NCBI GenBank assembly: GCA_021777055.1
Contig: JAIQZO010000024.1
Location: 62,001 to 126,000 of the forward strand
From: Candidatus Anammoxibacter sp.
GTDB taxonomy: Bacteria; Planctomycetota; Brocadiia; Brocadiales; Anammoxibacteraceae
DNA length: 64,000 bases
Direction of reading: 5' to 3'
Position 1 is the stretch's first letter. Each line of letters starts with the position of its first letter. This document shows positions 34,933 through 42,200 of the stretch, in pieces. The notes beneath the pieces were generated by a model. That model made no database searches. It was given only the letters and a program-made list of their open reading frames with translations, and was not told the origin of the DNA. A program made the translations under genes and the position numbers.

Positions 34933-35708
34933 TAGAGACCACATTTGTTCATTGTCCAGGCATCGGCCCGGTAGGCGAGAAAAAGATCCACGATGCAGGT
35001 TTTAAGGATTGGAGCTCTGCGCTAGGCAATATAAATAAACTACCAATTAGCCGCAAGGTTAAGGCAAACCTTGCGGAAAAGATAAGACAATCCATATCAG
35101 CACTGGAGCGGGAAGATATACCCTTTTTTGTAAAACATTTCCCCGTCAAGGACCAATGGAAAGTACTGGGACGATTTTACGAGAGGGCATCATACTTTGA
35201 TATAGAAACCACAGAGGCCGTACTTGGCAGAGCAGAAATCACTGTAATCGCATGCCTTCATAAAGGTGAGCTTCACCATTTTGTAAGGGATGAAAACCTG
35301 GATGATTTCCTTGACCTGCTGGATGATGTGGAACTGATGCTCTCATTTAACGGAAGCTCATTTGACATCCCACATGTTTTAGACCATTTTCATATCCCGG
35401 AAATACCATGCGCTCATATTGATCTTAGATGGCAGTGTTATCATTGTGGATACAGATACGGTTTGAAAAGTATCGAAACAGAAATTGGTATAGAGAGGCC
35501 AATAGATCTTAGAGGTGTAGATGGATTTGAAGCCATATACCTGTGGCATGACTGGTTAAATGGGAGTTCAGAGGCGAGAAACAAGTTGATTAGGTACTGC
35601 GGTGCAGACGTCCTCTCACTTAAATTCGTCGCTGCACATATATTAAACCACTGCGGAATTCCGGTAGACTCGCCGTCTTCTGAAAATTTATGGAACTATC
35701 TGAAATAG
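34929..35708 (+). CDS. mrfB: RNase H-like 3'-5' exonuclease (MrfB/YprB-like)
   Basis: This is a 259-residue DnaQ/DEDD-superfamily protein. YFDIETTE (D and E near 93 and 95), LSFNGSSFDIPH (Asp near 146) and YCGADVLSL (Asp near 225) supply the metal ligands. A helix-hairpin-helix-like start (CPGIGPVGEKKIHDAGF) may bind DNA. YprB-type proteins carry this RNase H-like domain. The start is TTG at 34929, which overlaps the stop of the helicase gene (ttga), with agagggaaagg just upstream, so the pair is translationally coupled. B. subtilis MrfB has C-terminal TPRs; this protein is shorter and lacks them. Confidence 0.85.
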   Translation: MIETTFVHCPGIGPVGEKKIHDAGFKDWSSALGNINKLPISRKVKANLAEKIRQSISALEREDIPFFVKHFPVKDQWKVLGRFYERASYFDIETTEAVLGRAEITVIACLHKGELHHFVRDENLDDFLDLLDDVELMLSFNGSSFDIPHVLDHFHIPEIPCAHIDLRWQCYHCGYRYGLKSIETEIGIERPIDLRGVDGFEAIYLWHDWLNGSSEARNKLIRYCGADVLSLKFVAAHILNHCGIPVDSPSSENLWNYLK

Positions 35709-35741
35709 GCAAGACAAATTTTTTACACCGAATTGAAATAC

Positions 35742-35778
35742 ACTTGCTGGAGCAGTCTGTAAGATTGCTCCAGCAAGT
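35742..35778. terminator. 17-bp stem between convergent genes
   Basis: acttgctggagcagtct (35742-35758) pairs with 35762-35778 with one mismatch and a 3-base loop, between the convergent exonuclease and 35810 genes. It should serve as a bidirectional terminator. The same palindrome family occurs at 32012 and 40568. Confidence 0.65.
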
Positions 35779-35809
35779 AATCTCATCAAAAATTAACGAT
35801 CCCATTTTC

Positions 35810-36070
35810 TCACATATTTGGTATTTCAGCACATATTTTTTCAATTTCTTTATCTGTAAAGCAGTCTCGATAGAGCCGTAAAAATGTCTCCCGACGTAAC
35901 TCTCCGTTTGTGAGAGTTCGCCCCCACTCTTTTTCCAACCCAGCTTTAATCATCTTTTTACTGGTTGCAAACATATTACTTGCCATCCGAACCCGCTCTG
36001 AGGGAGTTTTTATCCCCATAATTTCAGCAACCTTTTGTTCCATATCTTTTGAAGTATCATTCATTATCAT
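35810..36070 (-). CDS. Small hypothetical protein paired with nucleotidyltransferase
   Basis: An 86-residue, mostly helical, Met- and Lys-rich protein (MEQKVAEIMGIKTPSERVRM, NGELRRETFLRLYRDCFTDK). It overlaps the upstream nucleotidyltransferase gene by 14 bp on the same strand, so it is co-translated. Two-gene units of a small helical protein and an NTase-fold protein are frequent candidate toxin-antitoxin or defence modules. I do not recognise a family for this member. Confidence 0.72.
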   Translation of the reverse strand: MIMNDTSKDMEQKVAEIMGIKTPSERVRMASNMFATSKKMIKAGLEKEWGRTLTNGELRRETFLRLYRDCFTDKEIEKICAEIPNM

Positions 36071-36614
36071 ATACCCTTTTTAGAAGTTCTTCTACTCCCA
36101 ACTCTTTACTCCACTTCGCAAGATATGTTTTATCTATACCTTGAGCAAAAAGCGCCATATTCCGAACATCACGGAGTTGTAGTTCTGATTCCGATTGTTT
36201 TGCCCAAACAAGTTTCGATAGTATAAGATCTTCTGGTGAAACGATGGATACCTCATCCCCTTCAATCATAAGTTTTTGTCTCCGGGAAAATTCTTTCACT
36301 CGATAGATAGTCTCTTTTCTCACAATAAAATCAAACTTTATGACTGATTCATTATGAATTATATTAAACATCCCATGGTCATTAACTGCCTTCCGTACGG
36401 AAGACTCATCAATATAAAAATCATCACGAAATAGTTCTATTATAGGTAGAATATCCTTTTCAGCAACTTGAATAACAAGGTCTATATCTCGAGTCATCCG
36501 TGGGGTTGCATAAAACGCCATAGCCATAGAACCGGTCACCATATAATTAATACCAATGGAACTAAGTCGCTTACTTACATCTTTCAACAATTCTATTTCG
36601 TCATCCATGATCAC
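36057..36614 (-). CDS. Nucleotidyltransferase-fold protein
   Basis: The 185-residue protein has the NTase signature GSMAMAFYATPRMTRDIDLVIQV: GS followed by a D.D pair (DIDL) for metal binding, then IKFDFIVRKE with the third acidic residue. VSPEDLILSKLVWAKQSESELQLRDV is the usual C-terminal helix of AbiEii/DUF6036-type proteins. These enzymes transfer nucleotides to RNA or protein in several toxin systems; the substrate here is unknown. There are two Met near the start (MIMDDE). It overlaps the next gene by 14 bp. Confidence 0.83.
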   Translation of the reverse strand: MIMDDEIELLKDVSKRLSSIGINYMVTGSMAMAFYATPRMTRDIDLVIQVAEKDILPIIELFRDDFYIDESSVRKAVNDHGMFNIIHNESVIKFDFIVRKETIYRVKEFSRRQKLMIEGDEVSIVSPEDLILSKLVWAKQSESELQLRDVRNMALFAQGIDKTYLAKWSKELGVEELLKRVYDNE

Positions 36615-37020
36615 TCAAGCAGGTTAAGAGAGACACCGAATACGCCTTTTCCCTTATGATAGAATAAAATTAATTGATTCTTCCCCTATTTAACCACCCA
36701 TTAGAAACACTAAATATCACAGAATCACCACGAAACGTATATTATATTTTACCATTAAACCCTCTTTAACATAATGGTAAAAATCGTTAAGGTAAATATT
36801 TGCAAAAACTGACTCGTCTGGTTCCCATGGGAATTATCCATAGAAGCAAGTCATAAATCTTTGTTAAGGCCATTATCTTTTTTCTTTCTTTCACGATTAC
36901 CATTTCCTATTAATGACATTAAGAATTTTAAACATTATACCCTAAACAATTACCCCATGTAATCCTGCATTTCAACTCATCCTACAACGAAAAAGGGTAA
37001 AAGGGTAAAAGCAAAAAGGG
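36615..37020. other. Spacer without recognised features
   Basis: About 400 AT-rich bases between two minus-strand genes. It contains the promoter region of the nucleotidyltransferase pair and the 3' flank of the FGE-domain gene. I see no terminator hairpin after the latter, and a purine-rich run (aaaagggtaaaagggtaaaa) at about 36991-37010. Confidence 0.45.
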
Positions 37021-39621
37021 TTAAGTCCTGGCGCAACGGAACCCCGTATTGAAGTTGTAGCAGAGGTTGCTGCGGCGGGCCGCGCAGCGGCAAAAATCTT
37101 TTGAGGTATACCACGCCCCCCCCCGCACCGTATAATAATTTTCATCTTTTCTATAAAGGGAACTGGTCCACTCCCAAACGTTACCACTCATATCGCAACA
37201 CCCGTAAACACTTTTCCCTTCAGCGTATTTATCAACCGGCGTTGCACAACCTATGCCATTCTCTTTGGAGTTGCACACATCGCCCCTGAATTCATCACCC
37301 CATGGATATATAATACCCTCTGTTCCACGAGCCGCCTTTTCCCACTCTTGTTCAGTGGGAAGTCTTTTGTCTGCCCATCTGGCATAAGCATCTGCACCAT
37401 TCCACCATACATAAATTACCGGATGTTTTCCATATCCTTCTTCGACGAAGTAACCGCCTCCATCTTCTTTTATCCTGCACTCATCCTTCTGAAATGATCC
37501 TTTTAAATATATCCATTTATCAATCTGTTTTTTGTCCGGTTTCACGGCATGTAAAAACCTGCAGAATTGCTCATTTGTCACTGGATAGATATCCATATAG
37601 AAATCGTCCAGCCTAATTATCCTTTGCGGCTTTTCATTACTACTTGCGACTTTATCATCCTCCCGACTGCCGTAAACAAAATCACCTCCGGGAATGAGCA
37701 CCATGGGAGATCCATCCTTTTTATTTGTAATTTGTTCCGTCTTCTCCACAACAAACTGTTTTATTATAAGATCAGCCATACCCCGGTTCGTCAACGCATC
37801 GTTAGCAGACCGGGCAATCTCTTTATCCTCTGCATCTAACAGTTTTTGCAGTTCCGCATTAACTTTATCACCGCCTATTTTAGCCAATACATGTATCACA
37901 TTCTTTCTATTTACATGGGGCAAGCTTAAATTATCCGCAGCGTTAATAAGAATTTTTAACGGTTTCTTTATAGAATCATTAATTGCGTCTGTTACGAGAC
38001 TGATATCCTCTTTAAAATGCGGAGATGAAATAATTAGGTCCATAAAGTTCTCTATAACAGAGGGATTATCAAGGGTAAGGCAGAGCAGTATCACCTCATG
38101 CCACCACCTCTTCAAATAATTTTCTTCCAATCTTTTCACAAGACCTAAATTTCTGATCTCTTCGGCGCATAGATACTCCTGAAAACTCAAATGGGCAAAG
38201 CCGTATTCGGTATCGCTGTACCCCATAAAGATACCACTTCTGTCCCTGATATTTTTTAGAAGCACTTCAGGATCTATATCAGATTTACCCAGGTCTTCCA
38301 GGGACTCCTTTACTTTAACCATTATTTCTTTAACAGGTGCAGACCTGCGGCCCTCAACATCATGGAACCAAAGTGCCAACGGTTGCAGTATGGCCCTTGC
38401 TTCTCTAGCTGTTAACAATAGATCTAAACCTTTTGCCATATCCCACTTTTCGAGGAGTACATTCGTGCACTCATCATAAAGCTCCACCCTGCGTTGCGGT
38501 AGCCTACCCCGGTCCCTGTGGACCAGTGCAATTATCTGAAGAATAAGAGGATTCTTTGCCATATCAAGAATGTGGTTTATCCCCAATATATCATCATACA
38601 GTTTAAGGGCATTCTCTTTGCCCTTTAATCTCCACTCCCCCTCATCCATACCGGAATGTGCAGCAACCTCAACAGACTCAAACCACTTTATCAGAAATGT
38701 TCTGACTTCTTCACGGGTAAAGTCCTCAATAGCCAACTCCAGGAGGTTCATATTAAGCCTGCTATCACCCATATAACCCGCAAAACGTGACGTTATTACA
38801 AACCTTGTTTCTTTATACCTCTTGCACCACTTCTCTATTAACAGGCACACTTCTGTACGCTTTTCTGTTTCAGACACCTCGTCAAGGCCGTCAAGCAGGA
38901 CGATACCGTTTCCGTTAATTAACAAATCCTGCAAGTTATCTTCCGTTACAGAATTACGCTTAAGATGACAAACCCGCATCAGAAATTTAATAAGGTCTCC
39001 ATTGTCACCCTTTCCAAGATCCCGTAAAGGCGCAAAGAATGGAACAACAGCATCTGTAATACCTAATTTCACATTACCATATTCTTCCGCCAGCATTATC
39101 AAAATATACTTAAGGAGAGTGGTTTTCCCAGACCCGGGATCACCAAGAATCACCATATTCTTTAAATTGTTCTGTTCCATTAGCCGAAAGGCACCTTTTA
39201 TGTCAAGCATGGAATTTTGGTCTTCAACTATTATCTTCCCTGCCCTTTCGCCACCATCAGCTTCATTTGCACCAAAGTATCCATGTACGTTTGCCCTCAT
39301 GTTAATATAGACCTGCTCTATCTCTATGGGGTGACGAAAATTGGTCTCAAAACCCTGGGTTGGCAGCAGGCAGTGCTCATTATGAGCAGCGCCCATATAT
39401 CGACCAAACACCTTCTCCTGTTCCAGCTCCTCTTTCAGCTTTGTAGTATCGTTCTTCACCTCAATACCACGGAAAGCAAACTCCTTCTTTCCCTCATCAC
39501 CAAGGGAACCGGCAAGGCACCACTTACCATCCCTGAACTCTCTGAAATCAAGTGTGATATTATCTGATCGCCAATCTATTATTATGTAATGAAACCTCTG
39601 GGGCCACTGTTGTTCATGCAT
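37021..39621 (-). CDS. NACHT NTPase with C-terminal FGE-sulfatase domain (3' part of an interrupted gene)
   Basis: An 866-residue frame. A NACHT/STAND ATPase has Walker A GDPGSGKTT (160-168), Walker B VLLDGLDEVSE (about 241-251) and the GFAHLSFQEYLCAEE motif. Short HEAT-like repeats follow (about 575-635). The C-terminal sulfatase-modifying-factor (FGE/SUMF1-like) domain (about 640-866) has VLIPGGDFVYGS, YPVTNEQF, RLPTEQEWEKAARG, YPWGDEF, DMSGNVWEWTSS and RGGAWY. STAND NTPases with such tails act as ligand-triggered switches, some in phage defence. The nominal ATG (39621) has no ribosome binding site. The frame is continuous with the metallophosphoesterase gene upstream apart from one TGA at 39762-39760, so this is most likely one gene of about 1136 codons. 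Confidence 0.88.
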   Translation of the reverse strand: MHEQQWPQRFHYIIIDWRSDNITLDFREFRDGKWCLAGSLGDEGKKEFAFRGIEVKNDTTKLKEELEQEKVFGRYMGAAHNEHCLLPTQGFETNFRHPIEIEQVYINMRANVHGYFGANEADGGERAGKIIVEDQNSMLDIKGAFRLMEQNNLKNMVILGDPGSGKTTLLKYILIMLAEEYGNVKLGITDAVVPFFAPLRDLGKGDNGDLIKFLMRVCHLKRNSVTEDNLQDLLINGNGIVLLDGLDEVSETEKRTEVCLLIEKWCKRYKETRFVITSRFAGYMGDSRLNMNLLELAIEDFTREEVRTFLIKWFESVEVAAHSGMDEGEWRLKGKENALKLYDDILGINHILDMAKNPLILQIIALVHRDRGRLPQRRVELYDECTNVLLEKWDMAKGLDLLLTAREARAILQPLALWFHDVEGRRSAPVKEIMVKVKESLEDLGKSDIDPEVLLKNIRDRSGIFMGYSDTEYGFAHLSFQEYLCAEEIRNLGLVKRLEENYLKRWWHEVILLCLTLDNPSVIENFMDLIISSPHFKEDISLVTDAINDSIKKPLKILINAADNLSLPHVNRKNVIHVLAKIGGDKVNAELQKLLDAEDKEIARSANDALTNRGMADLIIKQFVVEKTEQITNKKDGSPMVLIPGGDFVYGSREDDKVASSNEKPQRIIRLDDFYMDIYPVTNEQFCRFLHAVKPDKKQIDKWIYLKGSFQKDECRIKEDGGGYFVEEGYGKHPVIYVWWNGADAYARWADKRLPTEQEWEKAARGTEGIIYPWGDEFRGDVCNSKENGIGCATPVDKYAEGKSVYGCCDMSGNVWEWTSSLYRKDENYYTVRGGAWYTSKDFCRCAARRSNLCYNFNTGFRCART
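37024..37125 (-). other. GC-rich, NNC-codon-rich 3' end of FGE domain (candidate diversified region)
   Basis: The last 35 or so codons are far richer in G+C than the rest of the gene. They include a run of codons of NNC form (tgc, cgc, agc, aac, ctc, tgc, tac, aac, ttc) before the conserved GFRCA end. Diversity-generating retroelements change AAC template codons to NNC in exactly this part of C-type-lectin/FGE-fold proteins. No reverse transcriptase or template repeat is in the window, so this is only a resemblance. Confidence 0.3.
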
Positions 39622-39762
39622 GGTGTTAATCTGACCAGCCTGAAAGGCGTATCGCAGAGAATCGAGGTCATTGACAACACTGCACTCCGTATCATGAAGG
39701 TGTCCTGAAAGCAGGATAAAATCGTTAAGGTAGAGTTTGCATCTCTTTCGATCCTCCGGTCA
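39622..39762 (-). other. In-frame TGA and 46-codon bridge joining two ORFs
   Basis: After the TGA at 39762-39760 the same frame continues without a stop into the NACHT ORF. The bridge reads PEDRKRCKLYLNDFILLSGH then LHDTE. GHLH is the last metal-binding motif of calcineurin-like phosphoesterases, which the upstream ORF lacks. The TGA therefore splits a single phosphoesterase domain. A sense-to-stop mutation (for example CGA or TGG to TGA) is the simplest explanation; I see no convincing selenocysteine hairpin after it. Confidence 0.8.
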
Positions 39763-40431
39763 GAGCCAGGAGAGGGGATGGTGGCATATGCATAAACGGA
39801 TATCTGTATTCCCGTAAGCTTCCAGCTCTTCCATCGCCTTCATAATCTGATACTCACCAATGGCAATCTTTCTCTCATCAGGCGACTTCCTACACATCCA
39901 CGCGGAGTTCAGCCCTACAACTCCTATTTCCCGGCCACACTTTGTATCAATGAACTTTACAAACGGGACAAGGGTTCCGTTTTTACTAGTAAGGTGATTA
40001 TAGTCCCTGCGGACAAATCCGAAGTACTCATCCATACCCTTTAACAAATCCGCCCTGAAACTTTCATCTTTCAACTCTCTGTTAAGTTCATCCATATTAA
40101 GGTAAACAGGATTAGGTTCAGATGGTCTGAATCTTCCGCGGTTAATATCATGGTTCCCGGGCACCATAAACAGGGATTCATCCGGCAATTCAAGTGTACC
40201 AAGAAGTTTATCAATGAACTCCTTTACTATTTTATACTCATCTCCAGTTCCCCTATCGGCGATATCACCGGAGATAATCACTATTTCAGGATTTATCCCA
40301 TTCTCTCTATCTCCCTTGATCTGTTTGATCAAGGCTTTAAAGATAGGCGAGTCTACAGGATTGTTATTTTGCGATATATGTAGGTCCGATAAGTGAAGAA
40401 TCTGTAATGTTTCAGACTGTTTATCTTTCAT
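39760..40431 (-). CDS. Calcineurin-like metallophosphoesterase (5' part of an interrupted gene)
   Basis: The 223-residue frame has LHLSDLHIS, IISGDIADRG, VPGNHDINRG and CICHHPLSWL, four of the five metallophosphoesterase metal motifs in order. The fifth (GHLH) is encoded just after the terminating TGA, in the same frame. Such enzymes use two metal ions to cleave phosphoesters (nucleotides, cyclic nucleotides, nucleic acids). Fused to a NACHT ATPase, the domain would be the effector end of a STAND switch. If the TGA is real and not read through, the phosphoesterase is truncated. The ATG at 40431 has no strong ribosome binding site. The gene heads the unit; no other gene is upstream on this strand. 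Confidence 0.87.
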   Translation of the reverse strand: MKDKQSETLQILHLSDLHISQNNNPVDSPIFKALIKQIKGDRENGINPEIVIISGDIADRGTGDEYKIVKEFIDKLLGTLELPDESLFMVPGNHDINRGRFRPSEPNPVYLNMDELNRELKDESFRADLLKGMDEYFGFVRRDYNHLTSKNGTLVPFVKFIDTKCGREIGVVGLNSAWMCRKSPDERKIAIGEYQIMKAMEELEAYGNTDIRLCICHHPLSWL

Positions 40432-40567
40432 TATTGCATCCCGAGATAATAGTGAAAATTTTCAAAGTTCCCATATCTTTATTGGTCGTATTATACTTTT
40501 TTTAGAAATAGTTTAAAAAAAAATATTAACATTAGGATACCAAGATTTTCATTGCTGTCACCCATCG

Positions 40568-40742
40568 CTGGAGCAGTCTTGCAGACTGCTCCTAAACGTT
40601 TCTTATGCAATGCAAAACACGACTATCTTATTGATGCTTTACAAATTATAAACAGTCAAACTACGAAAATAACAATCTTATAGCACTCAAATATATTTCG
40701 TTTGAGAAAACATTTAGATGCAGCCTGCAAGACGGCTCCAGC
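40568..40742. repeat. Palindromic ggagcagtct repeats
   Basis: ggagcagtcttgcagactgctcc (about 40571-40593) is a nearly perfect palindrome. A half-related stretch (gcctgcaagacggctccagc) is at about 40723-40742. These belong to the family at 32012 and 35742. The remainder of 40432-40976 is AT-rich with no gene seen. Confidence 0.5.
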
Positions 40743-40976
40743 ATATGGAACCCCGCATACAAGACACGCAAACCTACTACGTATAAGAAAAATTTGAATC
40801 TGTTTTCAAGCATGATTATACCTTTTTTAAAATAATTAAAAAAAATATTGACATTGATAAGTAAATGATTATAATTTACCTTAGTTGAGACTGAGACTCA
40901 ATTGCCGGTAATTTTATTTATACTTTTACACAATCTCTAATATTACAAGAGCAAAAGAACAATACAATAAAAAAAA

Positions 40977-41171
40977 ATGACAGAACTAATAATTGACACA
41001 GACACGGAGTATGTAAAGGAACTAATCAAGAACTCACTTTTTATTGAATCAGACATGATTACTAATATCAGTTCATTCACAAAACGTGGGTTTCATAGTA
41101 AGGAAAACAGTCTGGAATTGGCATTTAATGATGGCAATAAGTACCTTGTATCAATAGAAAGGAAATTTTAG
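40977..41171 (+). CDS. Small hypothetical protein, 64 aa
   Basis: The product reads MTELIIDTDTEYVKELIKNS then SDMITNISSFTKRGFHSKEN and ends LVSIERKF. Composition is protein-like, with no membrane segment and no cysteine. There is no Shine-Dalgarno sequence (an A-run precedes the ATG). It ends 18 bp before the inverted-repeat-bounded element at 41190. I do not recognise it and it may not be expressed. Confidence 0.35.
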   Translation: MTELIIDTDTEYVKELIKNSLFIESDMITNISSFTKRGFHSKENSLELAFNDGNKYLVSIERKF

Positions 41172-41189
41172 TAAAAACAACATTAACTA

Positions 41190-41811
41190 GGAGTCGTTCA
41201 CAAATAACTTTTACATTTTGTGTTTAGATTTAGAATCTTTTACCATAATTGTGTGAATTTATAATCAACTGAAAATAAATTCTTTTTTGCATTCATCATT
41301 AAAGGTTCACGGTTCAAAGGTTAAATATCCGGAAGCAAAAAAACTCTGAACGTTGAACCTCGAAACCCAAAAACATTTCAAATATTTTTGGTTAGATTTA
41401 GGTTATATTTGTTCTAGTACAACGTCTATGTTGTATTGGCGATAGCCATTCGATCTGCACTCTTTTTGTTAACCACTAGTAATTACTCAGGTGGATAGGC
41501 TGAAGGCTGAAGGCTAAAGGTAAAGCTTAAAGGCAAAAAGGCTGTAGCTTTTGCTTTTTGCCCTTAGCCAGTTCCCTTAAAAGGCTTTATGCTTTTACCT
41601 TCAGTCTTCAGTCTTCAGTCTATTCACAGGAGTAGCAACCGCGGATAAGACTTAAGAAATTGCACCCGTCATTAGAATGACGACAGAGTACTAGCTGATT
41701 GAACAAAACCGGAAGCATACCTTCGCTAGCTGGGGATTTGTGTGAATGAAGATTGGGCAAAGATCGCCTAAAGATAAATGTAAAAGGTTACAGTTATTTG
41801 TGAACGGCTCC
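41190..41811. mobile_element. Non-coding element with long terminal inverted repeats, 622 bp
   Basis: The left end (ggagtcgttcacaaataact, 41190-41209) and right end (41776-41811) are inverted repeats over about 29 bases, the right end having a 7-base insertion (tgtaacc). The left end is a diverged relative of the blocks at 1507 and 22745. The interior has no ORF but holds two period-7 inverted arrays (41304-41364; 41497-41621) and a GC-rich accgg motif near 41709. It looks like a non-autonomous transposon that has collected or generated other repeats. Confidence 0.55.
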
Positions 41812-41819
41812 TTAATACC

Positions 41820-41966
41820 ATGTTTGATAATAATCTAACATTTCCGGAAAAGGGCGTTTTATTTTTAATTCTTGCTGGCGCAATATACCTTGCGTACAGG
41901 TTGATTAGAAAACAGAACAATAATTGTGGGGGGAAGTGTAACTGTAAAGAGAAGAATAAGGAATGA
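41820..41966 (+). CDS. Small membrane protein with Cys-rich tail, 48 aa
   Basis: The ORF starts at the ATG 41820-41822 and ends with TGA at 41964-41966. One membrane helix (GVLFLILAGAIYLAYRLI, about 12-29) is followed by a basic, cysteine-rich tail (NNNCGGKCNCKEK). This is the layout of the FeoB-associated Cys-rich membrane proteins, though no feo gene is in the window. There is no good ribosome binding site, and it lies just after the end of a mobile-like element. I think it probable but not certain that it is real. Confidence 0.45.
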   Translation: MFDNNLTFPEKGVLFLILAGAIYLAYRLIRKQNNNCGGKCNCKEKNKE

Positions 41967-42200
41967 GCATATAATAGCTTGTGCATGTAACTCTCAGATT
42001 TACTATGAATTTGTACTTGTAGGGGTTCAAGATTTTGATCCTCTACATATTTAACCAAACCGGAAGCGCGGCCTTAGCATCGTTGGGGATTCGGCGATTG
42101 ACGTTTGGGGAACGGTGATCTGTAGATGCGTGTTACATACATTATCCATTACATGCTTATTCCTAAGTAACTTAATAATGAAATAAGGAATTTTTTTAAA

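Noticed and set aside
39760-39762. Selenocysteine (recoded TGA) in the phosphoesterase-NACHT gene
   Set aside because: The 40 bases after the TGA give no convincing bacterial SECIS hairpin, and no phosphoesterase of this type is known to me with Sec after the CHHP motif. A nonsense change is simpler.
42058-42125. c-di-GMP or cobalamin riboswitch before the PAS protein gene
   Set aside because: The GC-rich block lacks the conserved cores of either class; recorded only as part of a recurring motif.
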